NCBI GenBank assembly: GCA_031976225.1
Contig: DALYLQ010000084.1
Coordinates: forward strand, 1 to 10,230
Source: UBA10646 sp003456175
Lineage (GTDB): Bacteria > Bacteroidota > Bacteroidia > Chitinophagales > Chitinophagaceae
DNA length: 10,230 nucleotides
Direction: 5' to 3'
The notes below the pieces were generated by a model. It was not told where the DNA came from and made no database searches. It worked only from the letters and a program-made list of their open reading frames with translations. The position numbers were made by a program, and so were the translations under genes. Positions 7,226-10,230 of this stretch are shown piece after piece. The first letter of the stretch is position 1, and each line of letters opens with the position of its first letter.

Positions 7226-9451
7226 ATGCTTACCTCTTATAGTTATCACCAATTGATTGCTGAAAGTCAAACGGCCTTTCAGTTCATAGAGCAAAATTCC
7301 AACTATGGTTTCGTGTTGTATCAGCCAGATACAAAGCATTACTGGCTAAGCAGTACGTTACAATTTGCCATTAAAAAAGCTTGTAATAACTGCATACACC
7401 TCAATACTATTATTAAACCTTTTATAGCGCAACTATTAAAGCGTTCAGAGGTATTACTTACCATTGGCTTTGCTCACGAAGAAGGTCATCGTAAATGTCA
7501 ATGGCAATTTGAGGTACAGCAGCAGAACTTTATTACCTCGGTGTTTCAAGAAGGTATTCATGTTGCTGTAGTAACTGATGTACGATGCACTACGCATCAA
7601 TTTAACGATGAAAAAGTAGATCATCCTTGTTTTGATTTAGAAACACTACAAAATGCCACCACAATAGGGTTGTGGTGTTGGGATATTACTACCGACGAGT
7701 TTATGATGAACGAACACTGTGCAGCCATGTTGGGCCTATCTTTAGAGGAAGTCAAAAGAACTTCATTAGCTACATTGAAAACATGGGTGCACCCTAATGA
7801 TTACGACTTTGCTTATAAAGCTATTACCAATCATATTCAAGGCAAAAGCCCGTATTATGAAATTGATATACGATTCAAGCACAAAACCGGAAAATGGATT
7901 TGGGTACTCGATAAAGGGAAAGTAATAGAATACGAAGAAAATGGCCTTGCGGTAAAAATGATTGGCTATCATATAGACATTACCGAGCGTAAGCAAACAG
8001 AACAAATGTTTGAAGGCATCTTCAAGCAAAGTGCAGCATCTATTTGTATGCTCGATGACAATATGAGATATATTGCTGCATCAGGTAAGTGGATGAATGA
8101 TTATCATCTTGGCAATAACGCTATCGTAGGCAAGTCGCACTATGAAATATTTCCAGAAATATCATCAGAATGGAAAGCAATACATCAACGTTGTTTAAAA
8201 GGTGAAATTATCAGTTCTAATGAAGATAAGTTCGTACGAGCCGATGGAAGTATTCAGTGGATTATGTGGGATGTGCGTCCTTGGTATAGAGCAGATGATA
8301 GTATTGGCGGACTCATTATTTCATCGTCTGACATTACTCACATCAAAGAAAGAGATGCCGAAAAGCTAAAAAACGAAAGCATCTTAAATGAAACCAACGA
8401 AGTTGCCAGAATTGGTACTTGGGAAGTTGATTTAAAACACAATCGTGTCATCTGGTCAAGCATTACCAAAGAAATTCACGAAGTTCCCCACGACTATATT
8501 CCTGATTTAAATACAGCCATCAACTTTTATAAAGAGGGTGAAAGCCGTAATCTAACAACAGCAAAAGTTAACGATGCTATCTTACACGGTATTCCCTACG
8601 AAATAGAAGTTGAGTTAGTAACCATGCAAGGTAATCAGGTTTGGTGCAGAGCTATCGGAAAAGCCGAATTTTCAAATGGCGTTTGTACCCGATTGTATGG
8701 CGTGTTTCAAGATATTTCTGAACGTAAGAAATCAGAAGAGCGCCAACAATTGTTATTAAATATTGCCAATAAGCAAAACGAAAGCCTACGCAGTTTTGCT
8801 CATATTGTATCGCATAATCTTAGGTCGCATGCAAGTAATATTAGCATGCTAATAGATGCCATTAGTAAAGATTTCCCTGAAATTACTCAAAACACATTTG
8901 TTCAATTACTCTCAAAAGCATCTAATAACTTATTTGATACCATTGCCAACCTGCAAGAAATTGTACGTGGTACTGCAACACAAAAAGAGAGTTTGGTAGC
9001 TATTCAGCTACAACAACCGCTAGAAACAGCACTTACAGGCATAAGAGGCTTAATAACACAGCATCAAGTTACTATTAACACCAGCATACCACCCAACACT
9101 TGGGTGATGGGTATACTGCCTTACCTCGATAGTATTTTCCTCAATCTAATTACCAACGCCATTAAGTATCGTTCGCCGAAGCGTAAAGTTACGATTGATG
9201 TTCTTGTAACACTACTTGAGCAAGAGTATCAAATTCGTGTTACCGATAACGGTTTAGGTATTGATTTGGCCAAGCATGAAAAACGCATATTTGGTTTACA
9301 TGAAACCTTTCATGGTAATACCGATGCTAAGGGCATTGGTTTATTCATCACCAAACATCAAATAGAAAGTATGGGAGGCCGTATAGAAGTAGAAAGCACT
9401 GTAGATGTTGGCAGTACATTTACCTTCTACCTAAAAAAAGCGGCTACCTAA
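7226..9451 (+). CDS. cytoplasmic PAS-domain sensor histidine kinase
   Basis: This 741-residue histidine kinase has no membrane segment or signal peptide, so it probably senses an internal cue. The first 130 residues are unassigned and may be a degenerate PAS domain. PAS domains follow at about 138-257 (WCWDITTDEF ... GYHIDITERK), 261-377 and 388-502 (IGTWEVDLKH ... VFQDISERKK). The dimerisation/phosphoacceptor helix carries AHIVSHNLRSHASNI with H530 as the likely phosphorylated His; Asn rather than Asp/Glu follows it. The ATPase domain shows the N-box NLITNAIKYRSP (N644), G1 box DNGLGID (D674) and G2 region AKGIGLFITKHQ, then MGGRIEVES and FTFYLKK. There is no receiver domain and no response regulator beside it, so the partner is unknown and the kinase is an orphan here. 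Residues 241-244 (LAVK) come from a variant of the recurrent word. Its TAA stop lies in the loop of a strong terminator. Confidence 0.93.
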   Translation: MLTSYSYHQLIAESQTAFQFIEQNSNYGFVLYQPDTKHYWLSSTLQFAIKKACNNCIHLNTIIKPFIAQLLKRSEVLLTIGFAHEEGHRKCQWQFEVQQQNFITSVFQEGIHVAVVTDVRCTTHQFNDEKVDHPCFDLETLQNATTIGLWCWDITTDEFMMNEHCAAMLGLSLEEVKRTSLATLKTWVHPNDYDFAYKAITNHIQGKSPYYEIDIRFKHKTGKWIWVLDKGKVIEYEENGLAVKMIGYHIDITERKQTEQMFEGIFKQSAASICMLDDNMRYIAASGKWMNDYHLGNNAIVGKSHYEIFPEISSEWKAIHQRCLKGEIISSNEDKFVRADGSIQWIMWDVRPWYRADDSIGGLIISSSDITHIKERDAEKLKNESILNETNEVARIGTWEVDLKHNRVIWSSITKEIHEVPHDYIPDLNTAINFYKEGESRNLTTAKVNDAILHGIPYEIEVELVTMQGNQVWCRAIGKAEFSNGVCTRLYGVFQDISERKKSEERQQLLLNIANKQNESLRSFAHIVSHNLRSHASNISMLIDAISKDFPEITQNTFVQLLSKASNNLFDTIANLQEIVRGTATQKESLVAIQLQQPLETALTGIRGLITQHQVTINTSIPPNTWVMGILPYLDSIFLNLITNAIKYRSPKRKVTIDVLVTLLEQEYQIRVTDNGLGIDLAKHEKRIFGLHETFHGNTDAKGIGLFITKHQIESMGGRIEVESTVDVGSTFTFYLKKAAT
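7945..7960 (-). repeat. recurrent word copy with two inserted bases
   Basis: CCTTGCGGTAAAAATG keeps the full core CCTTGCGGTAAA and the closing AATG, separated by two extra A. It lies inside the histidine kinase and encodes LAVK (residues 241-244) in the common phase. Confidence 0.65.
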
Positions 9452-9467
9452 CAGGTAGCCGCTTTTT
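9435..9467. terminator. bidirectional intrinsic terminator containing the kinase stop codon
   Basis: AAAAAGCGGCTACCT (9435-9449) and AGGTAGCCGCTTTTT (9453-9467) are perfectly complementary 15-base arms around a 3-base loop. The GC-rich core of the stem is about ten pairs, flanked by an A-tract on one side and a T-tract on the other, so it can stop transcription from either strand. The TAA stop of the histidine kinase (9449-9451) begins at the last base of the left arm and fills the loop, so the last kinase codons (KKAAT) are part of the terminator. It serves the convergent kinase and mqnE genes. Confidence 0.92.
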
Positions 9468-9481
9468 GTTGTTATACAACA

Positions 9482-9495
9482 CTTACGTGTAAATG
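9482..9495 (-). repeat. recurrent word variant (CATTTACACGTAAG), intergenic
   Basis: CTTACGTGTAAATG keeps both half-sites with a changed centre. It lies between the terminator and the mqnE stop codon and can pair imperfectly with the copy at 9516-9529. Confidence 0.5.
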
Positions 9496-9501
9496 AAGCC
9501 C

Positions 9502-10155
9502 TTAATTGTATAAAGGATTTACCGCAAGGGTAGCAACATCAACATCTTTATAATTTTTAATTTCGTTATACAACGTATCACGCTCAACAGGCTCTCTGCG
9601 TACTTGCTGTATTAAACCCACAAGCTGCACTGTTGTTAACGATGGCGATTGCTCTTCGCTACCTGCCATACTATAAATTTTCGTAGTATCATCAATAGTG
9701 CCATCCAAATCGTTCACACCAAAACTCAGCGTAAGTTGTGCATTATGCCTGCCAAGCATTGGCCAATAAGCTTTAATATGTGGGAAGTTATCTAAATACA
9801 ATCGAGCAACAGCATACACTTTCATGTCTTCAATTACCGATGTTTCTGCTATATGGCTCATTTCGTTATTCTCATTTCTAAACTTCAATGGAATGAACGT
9901 GTTAAAGCCCTTAGTTTCATCTTGTAATTGGCGCAACTTTTCCATATGATCAATACGATGTTCGTATGTTTCATAATGGCCGTATAACATGGTAGCATTA
10001 CTGTGCATGCCTAATTGGTGTGCAGCCTTATGAATAGCTAACCAACCTTCGCCATCAACTTTATCATGACAAATTTTTGCTCTTACCTCTGCATCAAAAA
10101 TTTCTGCACCACCGCCTGGTAAGCTGTCTAAGCCTGCTTCATGCAATACAAGCAA
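9502..10155 (-). pseudogene. mqnE: aminofutalosine synthase MqnE, C-terminal fragment
   Basis: Intact MqnE is a radical-SAM enzyme of about 380-400 residues that makes aminofutalosine in the futalosine route to menaquinone. Only the C-terminal half is present, about 215 residues and very well conserved: AGLDSLPGGGAEIF, ICHDK, NATMLYGHYETYEHRIDHM, FIPLKFRNENN, VIEDMK, NFPHIKAYWPMLG and DGTIDDTTKIYSMAG. The homology begins near HEAGL at about 10143. Upstream the same frame meets TGA at 10162-10164 and TAA at 10165-10167, and neither other frame continues the family sequence over the remaining 63 bases. The CX3CX2C cluster motif is therefore not in this frame. The only initiator in the open frame near this point is a TTG at 10153-10155, inside a hairpin. 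Either the gene is disrupted here, or the right edge is mis-assembled. The last residues include LAVN (210-213), from the recurrent word. Family identity is secure; functional state is not. Confidence 0.82.
9516..9529 (+). repeat. recurrent word copy, one mismatch (GATTTACCGCAAGG)
   Basis: This copy has one substitution at its first base, outside the core octamer. It lies in the last codons of the mqnE fragment and encodes LAVN (residues 210-213). Confidence 0.75.
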
Positions 10156-10187
10156 GCCTAATCATTACAGGCTTATTTGTATTGCAT
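10141..10187. repeat. 19-bp imperfect inverted repeat at the mqnE break
   Basis: ATGCAATACAAGCAAGCCT (10141-10159) pairs with AGGCTTATTTGTATTGCAT (10169-10187), with 17 of 19 positions complementary and a 9-base loop. The left arm contains the last recognisable mqnE codons, while the right arm lies beyond the point where mqnE homology stops. It has no flanking T-tract, so it is a poor intrinsic terminator. It may mark an insertion or rearrangement junction, or an assembly fold-back. The identity does not extend beyond the arms. Confidence 0.8.
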
Positions 10188-10230
10188 TGTATGTTACGCG
10201 GTGTTCTCAATTCTTTTTCGACAGGTTATC

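Noticed and set aside
10141..10187. Simple fold-back chimera from amplification
   Set aside because: The inverted identity stops sharply at both arm ends, whereas a fold-back copy would continue into the mqnE sequence; an assembly joint of another kind is still possible.
1..10230. Defence system, CRISPR array, prophage, insertion sequence, tRNA or rRNA
   Set aside because: No regular repeat-spacer array, transposase, nuclease/helicase set, cloverleaf or rRNA-like sequence was found on either strand.

Overview
The window looks like chromosomal DNA of a Bacteroidota bacterium, probably of the Chitinophaga/Sphingobacteria side. This is inferred from the AT-rich composition, absence of clear Shine-Dalgarno sequences, a soluble multi-PAS histidine kinase with a Bacteroidota-style SHNLR H-box, a patatin fused to an outer-membrane barrel, a lumazine-binding-like secreted protein, and MqnE of the futalosine menaquinone route. 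No taxon can be fixed from the window alone.

Layout, left to right. On the minus strand, ung (uracil-DNA glycosylase, 2366-3043), plsC (lysophosphatidate acyltransferase, 1593-2336) and sdaA (iron-sulfur L-serine dehydratase, 76-1506) form a co-directional series. An 83-bp divergent gap separates ung from a small secreted NTF2/lumazine-binding-like protein (3127-3594, plus). That gene's stop codon abuts the stop codon of hutI (imidazolonepropionase, 3595-4836, minus) with no spacer. The 5' end of hutI overlaps a divergently transcribed patatin-POTRA-barrel protein (4792-7113, plus). A three-PAS sensor histidine kinase (7226-9451, plus) follows and ends inside a strong bidirectional terminator. 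Convergent to it is the C-terminal half of mqnE (9502-10155, minus), which is cut off by in-frame stop codons and a 19-bp imperfect hairpin near the right edge. No gap between genes exceeds about 115 bp.

The genes are mostly unrelated housekeeping or accessory functions: DNA repair, phospholipid synthesis, serine and histidine catabolism, menaquinone synthesis, signalling, and an envelope lipase. No defence system, CRISPR array, insertion sequence, tRNA or rRNA gene was seen.

The most striking signal is not a gene. A short word, CCTTRCGGTAAATG (reverse CATTTACCGYAAGG), recurs about once per kilobase on both strands, inside six or seven different genes and in gaps. Its core octamer CCGYAAGG is present eight times, where less than one would be expected by chance. 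Five coding copies are read in the same phase as the peptide Leu-Thr/Ala-Val-Asn/Lys, in unrelated proteins and often at tolerant places (signal peptide, extreme C-terminus, N-terminal strand). The density and mixed orientation resemble DNA uptake sequences of Haemophilus and Neisseria, but the function here is unknown. Two perfect copies form inverted repeats around the overlapping hutI/patatin starts.
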